Part shown: positions 46,046 through 56,782 of the stretch, one piece after another | How the letters are laid out: each line of letters opens with the position of its first letter | Position numbering within the stretch: the stretch's first letter is position 1 | Translations under genes and position numbers: made by a program | Assembly: GCA_020641055.1 (NCBI GenBank) | Contig: CP067345.1 | Span: forward strand, 4,138,890-4,202,889 | From: Clostridioides sp. ES-S-0010-02 | GTDB taxonomy: Bacteria > Bacillota > Clostridia > Peptostreptococcales > Peptostreptococcaceae | DNA: 64,000 bases | Direction: 5' to 3' | The notes under the pieces: model-generated | Database searches by the model: none | The model's input: only the letters and a program-made list of their open reading frames with translations | Told to the model about the DNA's origin: nothing

Positions 46046-47266
46046 ATGCAACCAGCTTTAAAATTAAAAAATCAAGTTAAAGAATTAGAAAAAGATTTTG
46101 TAATAGAAAGTTGTAATTCTATGAAACCTTGGTTAATAGATGTTAGAAGAGAATTACATAGAATACCAGAATTAGCTCTTGAGGAAAATCTTACAAAACA
46201 AAAAGTCATTTCTTATTTAAAAGAAATAGGAATTGATTATATGGAATTTACAAAACACAATGGAATTATGGCATACATTTTAAAAGAAAATGCAGATAAA
46301 ACTATTTGTATAAGAGCAGATATGGATGCGCTTCCTATAGAAGAAGAAAACGATATACCTTATAAATCAATACATAATGGAAAAATGCACGCTTGTGGTC
46401 ATGATGCGCATACAACAATGTTACTTGGAGCATGCAAAGTACTCTATTCAATGAAAGATAATCTAAATGTAAATGTAAAATTTTTATTTCAACCAGCAGA
46501 AGAAGGTTTTGGTGGAGCAAAGTTCTTGGTTGAGGATGGGTGTTTAGAAAACCCTAAAGCTGATTATATATTTGGGCTTCATGTCATGCCACACATTAAA
46601 ACAGGATTTATTGAAACGAAATACGACACATTAAATGCAAGTGTTGATACTATAGAAATAAGTGTTAAGGGTAAAAGAGCTCATGGTGCGTATCCTGAAA
46701 ATGGTATTGATGCAATAGTCACAGCTTCACAAATTGTTACATCACTACAAACCATAATAAGTAGAAACCTAGAACCAAATAATGCTGCAGTTTTGACTAT
46801 AGGCAAAATATATGGTGGTGATGCACATAATGTAATATGTGAAGATGTAAAATTAGAGGGTACATTGAGAACTTTAAATAGTGAGACAAGAGATTTTGTA
46901 ATTAATAAGATTACTAAAATTGTTGAAGATACAGCATCTGCATTTGGATGTATTGGAACATTACACGTGAGCGATGAAAATTACCCTGCTGTTATAAATG
47001 AAAGGGAATTAGTAGATACTGTTATTTCAAGTACTAAGGAATTACTTGGAGAAGAAAAATTTATACTGAGAGCAAACCCTTCATTAGGTGGTGAAGATTT
47101 TTCTTTTTATACAGAACATTGCAAAGGAGCATTCTTCCATTTAGGGTGCAAAAACGAGGAAAAAGGACTGACTTCACCTCTTCATACCTCTAAATTTAAT
47201 GTAGATGAGGATTGTCTTCCAATAGGAGTTATGATGCATGTAATGAATACTTTATATTTTAATTAA
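46046..47266 (+). CDS. M20-family amidohydrolase (aminoacylase/carboxypeptidase type)
   Basis: A 406-aa metal-dependent hydrolase of the M20D peptidase family, which removes N-acyl groups from amino acids or cuts small peptides. RADMDALPIEEEND is near residue 93, the metal-binding CGHDAHTTMLLG near 116, QPAEEGFGGAKFLVEDG near 152, the dimerisation segment VKGKRAHGAYPENGIDAI near 210, and GGEDFSFY near 349. It is the first gene of a sigma-54-driven operon with an amino-acid permease 36 bases downstream, so it probably feeds an imported or released amino acid into catabolism. The substrate is unknown. Confidence 0.88.
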   Translation: MQPALKLKNQVKELEKDFVIESCNSMKPWLIDVRRELHRIPELALEENLTKQKVISYLKEIGIDYMEFTKHNGIMAYILKENADKTICIRADMDALPIEEENDIPYKSIHNGKMHACGHDAHTTMLLGACKVLYSMKDNLNVNVKFLFQPAEEGFGGAKFLVEDGCLENPKADYIFGLHVMPHIKTGFIETKYDTLNASVDTIEISVKGKRAHGAYPENGIDAIVTASQIVTSLQTIISRNLEPNNAAVLTIGKIYGGDAHNVICEDVKLEGTLRTLNSETRDFVINKITKIVEDTASAFGCIGTLHVSDENYPAVINERELVDTVISSTKELLGEEKFILRANPSLGGEDFSFYTEHCKGAFFHLGCKNEEKGLTSPLHTSKFNVDEDCLPIGVMMHVMNTLYFN

Positions 47267-47302
47267 TATGGTAATTAATAAAAGAATAGGAGATAAATTA
47301 AT

Positions 47303-48658
47303 ATGGAAAAAGCTAAAAAATTAGGGTTATTTAGTATGATATTATTAGGAATTAATAGTATCATAGGTTCAGGTATATTCTTACTACCAGGTAAAGTTTA
47401 CAATCTAGCGAGCCAAAATAGTATATTTATATATATTTTTGCTACACTTCTGGTTCTATCAATACTTTTATGTTTTGCAGAGGCTGGAAGTATGTTTGAC
47501 AAAAATGGAGGTGCATATTTATACTCCAAAAAGGCATTTGGTGATTTTATAGGTTTTGAAGTTGGTACAATGTCTTGGGTTATTAGAATCATATCATGGT
47601 CTACACTAGCAGTAGGATTTGCAACAGCTTTAGGTGCATTTTGGCCAGAAGCTGCTACTGAATATAAAGGATATATCGCAGTGGCATTAGTAACATTACT
47701 TTCAATAAACAGCTTATTTGGAATTAAAAGTACAAAGATAATGAATAATGTAATAACCATAGCTAAATTAGTACCATTAATAGTTTTTGTAATAGTAGGA
47801 ATATTCTTTATAAAATTTGGTAATGTTGTTCCTTCAGGCAATGTTGTAAATTCTAGTATAGGACCAGCTATAATATTAGTATTTTACGCGTTTACTGGAT
47901 TTGAATCATTTGTTGTAGCAAGTGGAGAAATGGATAATCCTAAAAAAAATCTTCCAATAGCATTAATAACTACAATATTTATATGTGCAATAATTTATAT
48001 CTTAATTCAAGTTGTCTGTATGGGTATACTTGGAGACAAATTATTTGAAAATAGTATTCCAATCGCAGACGCTTCAAGCGTATTTTTAGGCAATTATGGT
48101 AAAGTATTTATATCTGTAGCAACATTAATATCTATATTTGGAATAAATATAGGTTCTTCAATAGTAACTCCCAAGTGTGGTTCTGCTCTAGCAGAAGAAG
48201 GCTCTCTTCCAGCATTTATAGGAAAAACAAATAAATATGATGCTCCATATGTAGCAATAATAATATCTTTAATCTTCTGCATACCACTTGTATTAACTGG
48301 AAGTTTTGAACAGCTTGCAGTAATGAGTGTAATTGCCAGATTTGCTCAATACATACCAACTTGTTTAGCAGTAATAGTTTTAAGAAAAAGAGCAGATATC
48401 CAGGCTTCATTTAAAATTCCTTTTGGCCCTGTTATACCAACAGTAGCTATATTAGGTAGTATATGGTTGTTACAACAAGCTTGGGTTGAAGATATGTCAA
48501 AACCTATAACTCAAAATAGAGTTTTGATAGGATTAGGAGCAATGTTATTGATAGCACCTTTATATGTACTTATGAAAAAAAACAAAAAAATTGAATGTGA
48601 GTGCAAAGATAAGTCAGAAGATTCAAAATTATATGTTCCAAGAGAAAAAATTCAGTAA
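47303..48658 (+). CDS. APC-family amino acid permease
   Basis: A 451-aa membrane protein with about twelve helices. The signature SIIGSGIFLLPG is near residue 20, FAEAGSMFDKNGGAYLYSKKAFG near 58-80 and FYAFTGFESFVVASGEMDNPKKNLP near 192-216. This is the amino acid-polyamine-organocation family; which amino acid is carried cannot be told. It is co-transcribed with the amidohydrolase under the sigma-54 promoter and is followed by a terminator. Confidence 0.9.
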   Translation: MEKAKKLGLFSMILLGINSIIGSGIFLLPGKVYNLASQNSIFIYIFATLLVLSILLCFAEAGSMFDKNGGAYLYSKKAFGDFIGFEVGTMSWVIRIISWSTLAVGFATALGAFWPEAATEYKGYIAVALVTLLSINSLFGIKSTKIMNNVITIAKLVPLIVFVIVGIFFIKFGNVVPSGNVVNSSIGPAIILVFYAFTGFESFVVASGEMDNPKKNLPIALITTIFICAIIYILIQVVCMGILGDKLFENSIPIADASSVFLGNYGKVFISVATLISIFGINIGSSIVTPKCGSALAEEGSLPAFIGKTNKYDAPYVAIIISLIFCIPLVLTGSFEQLAVMSVIARFAQYIPTCLAVIVLRKRADIQASFKIPFGPVIPTVAILGSIWLLQQAWVEDMSKPITQNRVLIGLGAMLLIAPLYVLMKKNKKIECECKDKSEDSKLYVPREKIQ

Positions 48659-48714
48659 TATTTTATAGATTGCTTGACATTCTTTTTTATTTAAAATCTA
48701 TAGAAAAAGTTAAT

Positions 48715-48765
48715 AAAGACCTAAACTTTATTATTTACACAAAGTTTAGGCCTTTATTTTTTCTA
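48715..48765. terminator. Terminator between the permease and nhaC
   Basis: AAAGACCTAAACTTT pairs with AAAGTTTAGGCCTTT, followed by ATTTTTTC. It lies between convergent genes; A-runs at its left side allow it to act in both directions. Confidence 0.85.
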
Positions 48766-48792
48766 ATAAGTAACATATATCAAATACTATAA

Positions 48793-50214
48793 TCAAACAT
48801 CAAAATTCAAACAAGTTTCAGGTTCATCTTCTATTTTTGCTATTTTAAACTTACATGCAATTAATGCTAGAGATACCAATGGATTTATGATATTTAATAA
48901 TGCATATGGACCATACGTTAATGCAGATACACCTAATGTTGCTGTTATATACGCTCCACATGTATTCCATGGTACCAATGGAGAACTTAAAGTTCCACTA
49001 TCTTCTAAAGCTCTTGATAACATCTTAGGATGTATACCTCTCTTTTTATATTCCTTATTATACATTCTTCCTGGTATAACTATAGACAAGTATTGTTCTC
49101 CTGCTATTATGTTAGTAACTGTGCAAGTTACCATTGTACATAATACTGTTCCAAATACACCCTTTGCTAACCTTAGTAAAGAAGAAGCTACTGCTTCAAG
49201 CATGCCTGTTTTTTCTAAAATACCTCCAAGAGATAAGGCACATATTGTTAAAGATACAGTAGACATCATATTCATAATCCCACCTTTAGACAATAAAGCA
49301 TCTACCTCTTCTACTTGTGTTGATGAAACATATCCATTTTGTGCTGCATCTAATATTACATTCATAGATTCTCCTTGGAAAACTACTGCAAACAATACTC
49401 CTAATACAGCACCTACTATAAGCCCTGGTATAGCAGGAACTTTGAATATAACCAATCCAATTACTATTGCTGGAGCTAATAATAATACTGGTGATAAAGT
49501 ATTAAATGTAGAATCTAATGTAGACCTAATTAGCTCTATCTGTTTTATATCTAATGCTTGACCTGAATACTTCATTCCGATTACACCATAAATTACTAGG
49601 CAAATTAATAATGATGGTATAGTTGAATATAACATATATTTTATATGTGTAAACAAATCTGTTCCTGCCATTGCTGGTGCTAAGTTAGTCGTTTCAGATA
49701 AAGGTGATAGTTTATCTCCAAAGTAAGCTCCAGATATTATAGAACCCACTATTAATCCAGTTGGCATACCTAAACTTTGCCCAATTCCTAAAAGTGCCAC
49801 GCCTACTGTACCCATTGTACTCCAAGATGACCCTGTTGCAAGAGACACTATTGAGCAGACTAATGTGGATGCTACTAAAAAAATATTTGGTGATAAAATT
49901 TTTAGTCCCCAGTAAATCATACATGGAACTACTCCACTTACTATCCAAGTTCCTATAAGCACACCTATTATAATTATGATTAAGATTGCTTGCATTGCCA
50001 TCTTTATACTATTAAACATACTTAATTCTAGGTCTTTCCATTTAAATCCAAGCCTATATACAGCTACAAGGCCTGCTACTGCTGCAGCTCCTATTAGTGG
50101 TACATGAGGTGATGAGCCATACATTAATACCCCTAAACTTAAAAATAATATCAAGCAAGTAATTGGTATCATTGCATCAAACAGATTTGCTTTTCTACAT
50201 TCTCGCTCTTTCAT
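48793..50214 (-). CDS. NhaC-family Na+/H+ antiporter or related carrier
   Basis: A 473-aa membrane protein with about eleven helices. ATGSSWSTMGTVGVALLGIG near residue 127 and GAYFGDKLSPLSETTNLAPAMAG near 162 are the NhaC hallmark motifs. NhaC-type proteins exchange Na+ for H+, and some swap malate or amino acids. It is the last gene of the ornithine operon, 30 bases after orr, so it may import ornithine or export a catabolic product (inference). Confidence 0.88.
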   Translation of the reverse strand: MKERECRKANLFDAMIPITCLILFLSLGVLMYGSSPHVPLIGAAAVAGLVAVYRLGFKWKDLELSMFNSIKMAMQAILIIIIIGVLIGTWIVSGVVPCMIYWGLKILSPNIFLVASTLVCSIVSLATGSSWSTMGTVGVALLGIGQSLGMPTGLIVGSIISGAYFGDKLSPLSETTNLAPAMAGTDLFTHIKYMLYSTIPSLLICLVIYGVIGMKYSGQALDIKQIELIRSTLDSTFNTLSPVLLLAPAIVIGLVIFKVPAIPGLIVGAVLGVLFAVVFQGESMNVILDAAQNGYVSSTQVEEVDALLSKGGIMNMMSTVSLTICALSLGGILEKTGMLEAVASSLLRLAKGVFGTVLCTMVTCTVTNIIAGEQYLSIVIPGRMYNKEYKKRGIHPKMLSRALEDSGTLSSPLVPWNTCGAYITATLGVSALTYGPYALLNIINPLVSLALIACKFKIAKIEDEPETCLNFDV

Positions 50215-50243
50215 AAAATAATTTCCTCCTAATTATTTGAACA

Positions 50244-51308
50244 CTATACTATAATTTTCTTTGAAACATATTCGCTTGTACTAGATGACATGATACCTCC
50301 ATAAGTTAATAAAAAATCTACATTGTCGCCTAATTTATAATCACATTTTGTATTACTTACATCTAATATCATGTGGTCTGAACTTGCCCCTAATATCTCT
50401 ATATCAGTGTCTATTGGAATTAAAGAGTCAATATTTATGTCCTGCTTACCTATGGCTATAATTGCCCTTTTTAAGATTCCTTTATCTTCATAAACAGGTT
50501 TATTTCTAAACGCATCAACTCCTATTTCTCCAATAGGAACTGATGGTTTTTCTTTACATTCAACTATTTGACATATTAATTTGAATACATCTTGATATGT
50601 CCCATTTATATTTTTACCGTATGCCGTTTCTCTACCAAGTAAAATAGATTCACCTATTCTCAAATTATTAATACCTTCTGGCATATTATTACTTGTCATT
50701 AAATGTATAGAACTTGAATTACCTCCTGATACTATTTCTAGATTTATTCCAAATTTACCTTCTATCTTTTGAGCTATACTTACTAGCCTACCTGTATTTT
50801 CTTTAGATGGTATAATAGCTCCATAACAAGTTAAGTTTGTAGCTATACCAATTATTTTAATATTTTTTAGTTTTACTATCTCTTTTATACTATTAAAGAG
50901 GTCTTCTTCATAAAAATACCCTTCTCGTAAATCTCCTAAGTCAAACATAAGAACTATATTATGAATAATATTTTTACTTTCACATAATTCATTTAATTTC
51001 TTTATAGTTTCTAATTCTGAGTTAAAACTTATATCACAATAATTGATAACTTCTTCTAGTTCACTTATCATGGGTATTCTAATTAGTATTTTAGGTAAAT
51101 TTATATTTTGTAACTTTTTTAAGTTTTGTATTCTTGAATCTGCTATATGATCTATTCCTTCATTATATACTGCTTCTACTATTTCTTTTCGTGCACAAAA
51201 TGATTTAGTTACGAAAGATACTTTAATGTTTCTTTCATGACAACTCTGTAAAATTACTTTAGCATTATGTCTTAATTTTTCTATATCTATTTCTAATCTA
51301 GGGTACAT
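50244..51308 (-). CDS. orr: Ornithine racemase (alanine racemase-fold, PLP)
   Basis: Interconverts L- and D-ornithine, the first step before the aminomutase, which needs D-ornithine. A 354-aa PLP protein with the N-terminal barrel of the alanine racemase family; the lysine in VSFVTKSFCARKEI near residue 34 is the expected cofactor site. The ID rests on its place in the ornithine cluster. Its ATG has a GGAGG box and overlaps or3 by 16 bases. Confidence 0.88.
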   Translation of the reverse strand: MYPRLEIDIEKLRHNAKVILQSCHERNIKVSFVTKSFCARKEIVEAVYNEGIDHIADSRIQNLKKLQNINLPKILIRIPMISELEEVINYCDISFNSELETIKKLNELCESKNIIHNIVLMFDLGDLREGYFYEEDLFNSIKEIVKLKNIKIIGIATNLTCYGAIIPSKENTGRLVSIAQKIEGKFGINLEIVSGGNSSSIHLMTSNNMPEGINNLRIGESILLGRETAYGKNINGTYQDVFKLICQIVECKEKPSVPIGEIGVDAFRNKPVYEDKGILKRAIIAIGKQDINIDSLIPIDTDIEILGASSDHMILDVSNTKCDYKLGDNVDFLLTYGGIMSSSTSEYVSKKIIV

Positions 51309-52702
51309 AGTCTTTCCTCCTTGAAGTTTAAACTTTTTAGTAGGAGCTTAAGAGATGCTTCTTCGTATTTTTTAGATAAAACCCCCATAGATGCCATAAT
51401 ATAGTCATTATCTATCAATATCTTTGTTTTTTCCTTTGGAAATAGTAATTCTTTATTTTTATTGTATTTAGTTATACCATCTAATATTTTAATTCTACTA
51501 GGGAGCCTAGTAAGTGCTCCCCCTGTACCCACTATATATCTTACTTCTGTTAAATCTTTTCCTTCTGCAATTTTGGTTTTTCCAGTTGTTCCATAAATAT
51601 TTCTTATTTTCCCTGAATGCCTTAACATAGCTTTAATAACAGCTTCTTTTGTCAATCTCTCCACAAATAATATTTCTTCTTTTGATTTTGGTATTGGTGG
51701 ATAATTATCTATTACTTTATCAATATCTATAGATAATTCATTTTGTAAATTTTCTTTGCCTATAACTTCTACTATATTTTTCATATTTACATATACACCT
51801 AAATCTCCCTCAACACTTCTCTTAGCTACAGGTTCAGGATTAACTAATATTTTATTAATATAGTCACTTCCATATGTAACAGAATGCACATCAGTAGTTG
51901 CTCCACCTACATCTAAAGTTAATAAATCTCCAATATTTTTATATAAAAGTTTAGAAGCTTCCATTACAGCCCCTGGAGTTGGAGTAATATTTTCATTAAC
52001 CATTTCTTTAATATACTTCATTCCTGGTGCTGTAGTTATGTGGTCTTCAAATACACCTTGAATAATTTTTCTTGTAGGTTCTATATTCAATAAATCTATT
52101 TTAGGATATACATTTTCTGTTATATAAAGCTTATAATTCGTATCTTCAAATATTAACCTTACTTCTTCTTGATTTTCAACATTACCAGCATATATAACTG
52201 GTATACCTAAACTCATAGAAGCTATCATTTCAGCATTATAAATAGCTGTATCTCTTTCTCCATAGTCAACTCCACCAGCTATTAAGATTATGTTGGGATT
52301 TATTTCTTTTATTTTCTTTAAATCAGTTCTTTTAATTCTACCTGATGTTACTTGACGAATAACAGCTCCAGCTCCTAGAGCAGCTTCTTTAGCTGCTTTT
52401 ACTGTCATATCATACACTAATCCATGAACAGTCATTTTTAATCCACCAGCTGCACTAGAAGTTGCAAACATATCATTATACTTTATATCATCTACAGATA
52501 ATTTATTAGCTAAATCTTTAATAGCACCCGATAAGCCATTTCTTACATCGCCACCTTCAAACACTGTTGTTGGAGCCTGACCTTGACCCGAAAATACAGG
52601 ATTATCAGAATCAATATTATGGAAAGCGTTTACTACAGTGGTAGTACTTCCTATTTCAGCTACCAACACATCTATTTTTAAAGAAACTTTTTTATTCTCC
52701 AT
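51293..52702 (-). CDS. GlmL/MutL-family chaperone of the ornithine aminomutase
   Basis: A 469-aa protein of the ASKHA ATPase fold (VAEIGSTTTVVNAF near residue 14, LTLDVGGATTDVHSV near 255, IVGTGGALTRLPS near 388). GlmL/MutL proteins accompany B12-dependent aminomutases and probably reactivate them. It is called or-3 in Clostridium sticklandii. Its ATG overlaps the oraE stop by one base (TAATG), indicating translational coupling. Confidence 0.88.
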   Translation of the reverse strand: MENKKVSLKIDVLVAEIGSTTTVVNAFHNIDSDNPVFSGQGQAPTTVFEGGDVRNGLSGAIKDLANKLSVDDIKYNDMFATSSAAGGLKMTVHGLVYDMTVKAAKEAALGAGAVIRQVTSGRIKRTDLKKIKEINPNIILIAGGVDYGERDTAIYNAEMIASMSLGIPVIYAGNVENQEEVRLIFEDTNYKLYITENVYPKIDLLNIEPTRKIIQGVFEDHITTAPGMKYIKEMVNENITPTPGAVMEASKLLYKNIGDLLTLDVGGATTDVHSVTYGSDYINKILVNPEPVAKRSVEGDLGVYVNMKNIVEVIGKENLQNELSIDIDKVIDNYPPIPKSKEEILFVERLTKEAVIKAMLRHSGKIRNIYGTTGKTKIAEGKDLTEVRYIVGTGGALTRLPSRIKILDGITKYNKNKELLFPKEKTKILIDNDYIMASMGVLSKKYEEASLKLLLKSLNFKEERLCTLD

Positions 52703-54906
52703 TATTTATTATTCATTTCTCTTCTTTTTTCAACTAAGAAAGTGGCTACATGTATACCTTTGCTGTTTCTTCCAAATCCAGCATCTATTCCTTGTTCAAT
52801 GGCTATTTCAGGTGTTACCTGTGTTCCTCCACAAGCAATCATTACTTTATCTCTTATACCTTTTTCTACACAATAATCGTGTAATTTCTTCATATTTTTA
52901 TAATGAATATCATCATGACTTATTATTGTAGATGCAAGTATTGCATCTGCATTTAGCTCTATTGCTGCGTCTACTAATTTTTCTACAGGTACAGAAGTTC
53001 CCAAGTAATGACATTCTATACCATATTTTTCAATACCACCATGTTTTATATCTATTATTTCTCTTAAACCAACTGAGTGTTCGTCTTCTCCAACTGTAGC
53101 TGAAACTATTTTCATAGGCTTTTCTTCTATATCTGCTCTTATTTCTTCATCAGTTAGTACTTTAGGTTCTTCTGGTATTACTAAGTCATTTAAATCTATA
53201 TCAAATGGAACTCTTCCCTTCACTTCTATCCTAGTGCCTTCGGATTCATGCATAACTTCTCTACTTATAACTTCAACTTCTTGTAAATTCATTTTTTTGA
53301 CAAATTCCAATGCTGCAAACTCAGCTGTTCTTTTATCAGTAGGAAGCATCATTGTTATCATCACAATTCCATCTGCACACCATTCCATTTCAGGTTTGAT
53401 TTTAGTTCCACCTCTGTATTCCTCTGATTCTTTTAGTCTATTTTCTACATTATCAAAATCATCAAGTTCATCGATATATATTATTTTGTTTGGATTTTCA
53501 AATGTACATCCATCTATTAATATTGATGGATTATCTATAGCTTTTTCATCATATTGAGCTACATTATTGTATCCAAAGTGAGCAGTTACAGGTGCTAAAT
53601 AATCTTTATCTCTTTCATAAACAGTACCCTCACCAACTCCACCTTTTATTTTTCTAGATATACCATCACCATTTCTTTCTGGATAATTTCCTGAGTCAAC
53701 GAAGAATCCTTGTTCTACTGATTCAAAATATCCTCCAACTTCAAAGATTTCTTCCATATATAGTACAGCTCTTTCTTTAATCTCTCTTGCTTTGTATCTT
53801 AATTCTCCAACATCTTTAAGTTCTATCATATCCATAAGACCATCCATTCCAACTAAAGCTTGCTTTGCTGTATCACATGCTTCTATGTTGTATATATGCC
53901 AAGGTACATTTCTACCTTCGTCAGGTGTTATAGTTGATTGTATGTCAGCTCTAGTTAAGACTGATGTTAATAAATTTAATACATGAGTAACTGTTGCTTC
54001 TCTAGTTGATGATTCCATATATTTAGTATTCATTTGAGCTCTCATCTTATAATCACTAAATAATTCTCTAAGTGCAACAGCATAAGGTAAATCTATTCTT
54101 AAACATGGTGCTGGAGGGGCTGTTGGTGGCACTGTTGATAAGCATATATTACTTTTATCTATTCCTATTTTTTCTGAAAATATAGAATTTAAAGCGTGTT
54201 GAACCATAAGTTCAGGCATTACCTTCCATGCTTCTCTAGCAGTAGCATTAGCATTATGTGCTCCATCTATTTGAGCTATATTTGCAAAAGCCATTATTTG
54301 CTTAGCTTCACAAGCATCTACAAAAGATCTTACCATGTTTATATTTCTATATAGAACATTATATTGTGGGTCTTGATGTGCTCCATTGACCCCTTCTTCA
54401 GCAAACATTACTGCTACTTCAGGACCCGCAACACCACTTACATATGAATGGTAATTAATAGGTCTACCAACTTCTTCTTCTATAAAGTCAAGAGCTTTTC
54501 TTTGAGCTCTTACTTGTTTTCTTGTTATTGGAACACCTCCTATACCTTGAGGGGTTCCTTCTATAAGTCCGTCAAAATGTGATTGCCCAGCAGTTCTAAT
54601 GACCATTAAGTGGTCAGCACCGTGATGAGCTGCCATCCTCATTCTTCTTATATCATCTTCAAATCTTCCAGAAGCTATTTCAGTAGTAATAATTGGGCTT
54701 GGTTGAGGGTCTATATTATTAAAATATTTAGATGATGGTAACCCTACACTCTTCTTTAAAGGTTTTGTACAGTCTTTATATTCAAAAGGTCCCATTTCAA
54801 GATTTTCCAAGTGTTCTCTCCAAACCCAACCTCTTCTTTTTGGTTTATATTTATCCAAATCTTTTAATATATAGTCTATATCTAATTTTTTATTTTCCTT
54901 TAACAT
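52702..54906 (-). CDS. oraE: D-ornithine 4,5-aminomutase, large subunit OraE
   Basis: B12- and PLP-dependent enzyme turning D-ornithine into 2,4-diaminopentanoate. The 734-aa protein has a TIM-barrel core (RMAAHHGADHLMVIRTAGQSH near residue 95) and a C-terminal cobalamin-binding domain with the cobalt-ligand histidine in GEDEHSVGLREI near 625 and a later GGTQVTPE. The start overlaps the end of oraS by seven bases, as expected for subunits. Confidence 0.96.
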   Translation of the reverse strand: MLKENKKLDIDYILKDLDKYKPKRRGWVWREHLENLEMGPFEYKDCTKPLKKSVGLPSSKYFNNIDPQPSPIITTEIASGRFEDDIRRMRMAAHHGADHLMVIRTAGQSHFDGLIEGTPQGIGGVPITRKQVRAQRKALDFIEEEVGRPINYHSYVSGVAGPEVAVMFAEEGVNGAHQDPQYNVLYRNINMVRSFVDACEAKQIMAFANIAQIDGAHNANATAREAWKVMPELMVQHALNSIFSEKIGIDKSNICLSTVPPTAPPAPCLRIDLPYAVALRELFSDYKMRAQMNTKYMESSTREATVTHVLNLLTSVLTRADIQSTITPDEGRNVPWHIYNIEACDTAKQALVGMDGLMDMIELKDVGELRYKAREIKERAVLYMEEIFEVGGYFESVEQGFFVDSGNYPERNGDGISRKIKGGVGEGTVYERDKDYLAPVTAHFGYNNVAQYDEKAIDNPSILIDGCTFENPNKIIYIDELDDFDNVENRLKESEEYRGGTKIKPEMEWCADGIVMITMMLPTDKRTAEFAALEFVKKMNLQEVEVISREVMHESEGTRIEVKGRVPFDIDLNDLVIPEEPKVLTDEEIRADIEEKPMKIVSATVGEDEHSVGLREIIDIKHGGIEKYGIECHYLGTSVPVEKLVDAAIELNADAILASTIISHDDIHYKNMKKLHDYCVEKGIRDKVMIACGGTQVTPEIAIEQGIDAGFGRNSKGIHVATFLVEKRREMNNK

Positions 54907-55274
54907 GATTCTACCCCTTCTCTAAATAAACATGTAACTTCATCCCAATATTCACCATTAACTAATAATAAACCAGCTTCTCTAACTGATATATTTTTAG
55001 ATTTAGCAAGCTTATAAACTACATGCCCTGCTCCCTTACCTATAAGACCTCTTTCCATAACACCTTCTAAAATAGGTTTTACCTCAAGAGAAGAAAATCC
55101 CATTCTTAACAAAACAGACCTTTCTATTGATGGTGTTGTATTCTTTTTGCCAAGGTCTATCATTGGTTCTACTATCTGGGCAGCTAAACTCCAAAATCTT
55201 TCTTTTAACTCATCATCGCTCAATTTCTGAAGATGTTTTCTTCTAACCTCAAAATCATCCTCTCTTTTTTTCAT
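54900..55274 (-). CDS. oraS: D-ornithine 4,5-aminomutase, small subunit OraS
   Basis: A 124-aa subunit partner of OraE. It is mostly charged and helical (RRKHLQKLSDDELKERFW near residue 10) and matches the small family size. I chose ATG 55274, seven bases from a GGGGGA box; ATGs further upstream overlap that box. It lies 77 bases downstream of ortB and overlaps oraE. Confidence 0.94.
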   Translation of the reverse strand: MKKREDDFEVRRKHLQKLSDDELKERFWSLAAQIVEPMIDLGKKNTTPSIERSVLLRMGFSSLEVKPILEGVMERGLIGKGAGHVVYKLAKSKNISVREAGLLLVNGEYWDEVTCLFREGVESC

Positions 55275-55351
55275 GAACATTCCCCCATTCATATTAATTT
55301 AAGTGAATTTTCCAACTATTCATTTCATGGTAAATTAAAAAATAGTAATTA

Positions 55352-56782
55352 TTATAAATTATCTAACGTATCAATAACAAAATCTCTTGAACTTTTTACT
55401 TCTTTCATTAGAAATTCTATATCTTCATTACTTAGACTATTAACATTATCAATACCATTATGAGATACACAATTTTTTATAAATGATTTTCTTATTTTAT
55501 TTATGTCGATATCAACACATTTTAATAATTCTGGTCTTTCTGGTAATATTAAGTTTACTCCTGCAATTTCTTCTCTTGGATTTCCAAATTTTATATCTAT
55601 TCCATTTTCTTTTGCAAATGTAAGCTGTGGACATATGTGTTTACCTGCACCTGTATACTCTGTCTCTTGTACTACTACAACTTTATCTTCATCCAATTCT
55701 TGTGCTAAGGAAAATGCTGCTGCTAAAGATGTATTTCCAGCAGGTCCTCTTTCTATACCTTCCAACTGTGCCAATAATTCAGTTGTATAGAAAACTTCTC
55801 CTTGTTTTACTAACACATATCTGTCCATATATCTAAGTGGTCTAGCTGCAGACCTAGGTACATCTGACCTATCAGGCCATGTACAGAATGGTATACCAAA
55901 ACCTGTATGTCCTGTTGTAAATGATTTTTTATTAAATTGACTATCACTAGCCATGTGTAATCCTTTTAAATCAACACTTGCTCCAACTACTTTTGTGTTA
56001 AGAGAACCAGCTTTTATTAGTCCTCTTGCTGTTCCAGTGAGATTACCTCCACCTGCATTTGTACAAACAACTACATCAGGGTCTTTTTTATATTTTTCTC
56101 TAAATTGAATAGCTAGCTCATATCCTAAAGTTTCTACACCTGCAATTCCAAATGGTGAATATAACGATGCGTTAAAATAGCTTGTTTCTTCTAGTAGGAC
56201 TAAGAATGTATAAAATAATTCTGGTCCAACAGTTAATTGAATAACTTCTGCACCATATGCCTCACATTTTCTTGCTTTCTCTATAATCTCAGGTTGACCT
56301 AGACCATTAGAATCATAACATTCTTGAACTATTATACATTTTAAACCCTGCATTGCTGCCTGAGATGCTACAGCTGCTCCATAGTTACCACTAGTAGCTG
56401 CTATTACACCTTTATATCCCATTTTTTTAGCATGATATACTGCAGTAGCTGCTCTTCTTGCTTTAAAACTACCAGATGCATTCATTGCTTCATCTTTTAC
56501 AAATATTCTAGCACCTTTACCTTCTGGAGCACATCTTCTGGCCAACTTAGTTAAATTTTTAAGTTCTATTATAGGAGTATTTCCAACAGCATATTGTGAT
56601 TGAATTGCTTCAATATCTTGTAATGTATATCCTGTTTCACCCATCATTTTTTCATAGTCAAATCCTATTCCTTCTTGTTCAAAAGATGAGTAATCCAATC
56701 CAATTGCGTTTTTCATTATTTCATTGTTTCTTCCCATGACAGCTTGATAGCTCATATCTTTCATTGATGCTGCATTATTCAT
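55352..56782 (-). CDS. ortB: 2-amino-4-oxopentanoate thiolase, beta subunit (PLP)
   Basis: Cleaves 2-amino-4-oxopentanoate with CoA to acetyl-CoA and alanine, together with OrtA. The 476-aa PLP protein has the threonine-synthase-like fold, with the cofactor lysine in NASGSFKARRAATA near residue 110 and ATSGNYGAAVASQAA near 136. I chose ATG 56782, eight bases from a GGAGG box, which overlaps the ortA stop by eight bases. Confidence 0.95.
   Translation of the reverse strand: MNNAASMKDMSYQAVMGRNNEIMKNAIGLDYSSFEQEGIGFDYEKMMGETGYTLQDIEAIQSQYAVGNTPIIELKNLTKLARRCAPEGKGARIFVKDEAMNASGSFKARRAATAVYHAKKMGYKGVIAATSGNYGAAVASQAAMQGLKCIIVQECYDSNGLGQPEIIEKARKCEAYGAEVIQLTVGPELFYTFLVLLEETSYFNASLYSPFGIAGVETLGYELAIQFREKYKKDPDVVVCTNAGGGNLTGTARGLIKAGSLNTKVVGASVDLKGLHMASDSQFNKKSFTTGHTGFGIPFCTWPDRSDVPRSAARPLRYMDRYVLVKQGEVFYTTELLAQLEGIERGPAGNTSLAAAFSLAQELDEDKVVVVQETEYTGAGKHICPQLTFAKENGIDIKFGNPREEIAGVNLILPERPELLKCVDIDINKIRKSFIKNCVSHNGIDNVNSLSNEDIEFLMKEVKSSRDFVIDTLDNL

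Noticed and set aside
48887-49561. Long open frame (224 codons) on the plus strand inside nhaC
   Set aside because: It mirrors the nhaC coding sequence on the other strand; nhaC has clear family motifs and the opposite frame does not.
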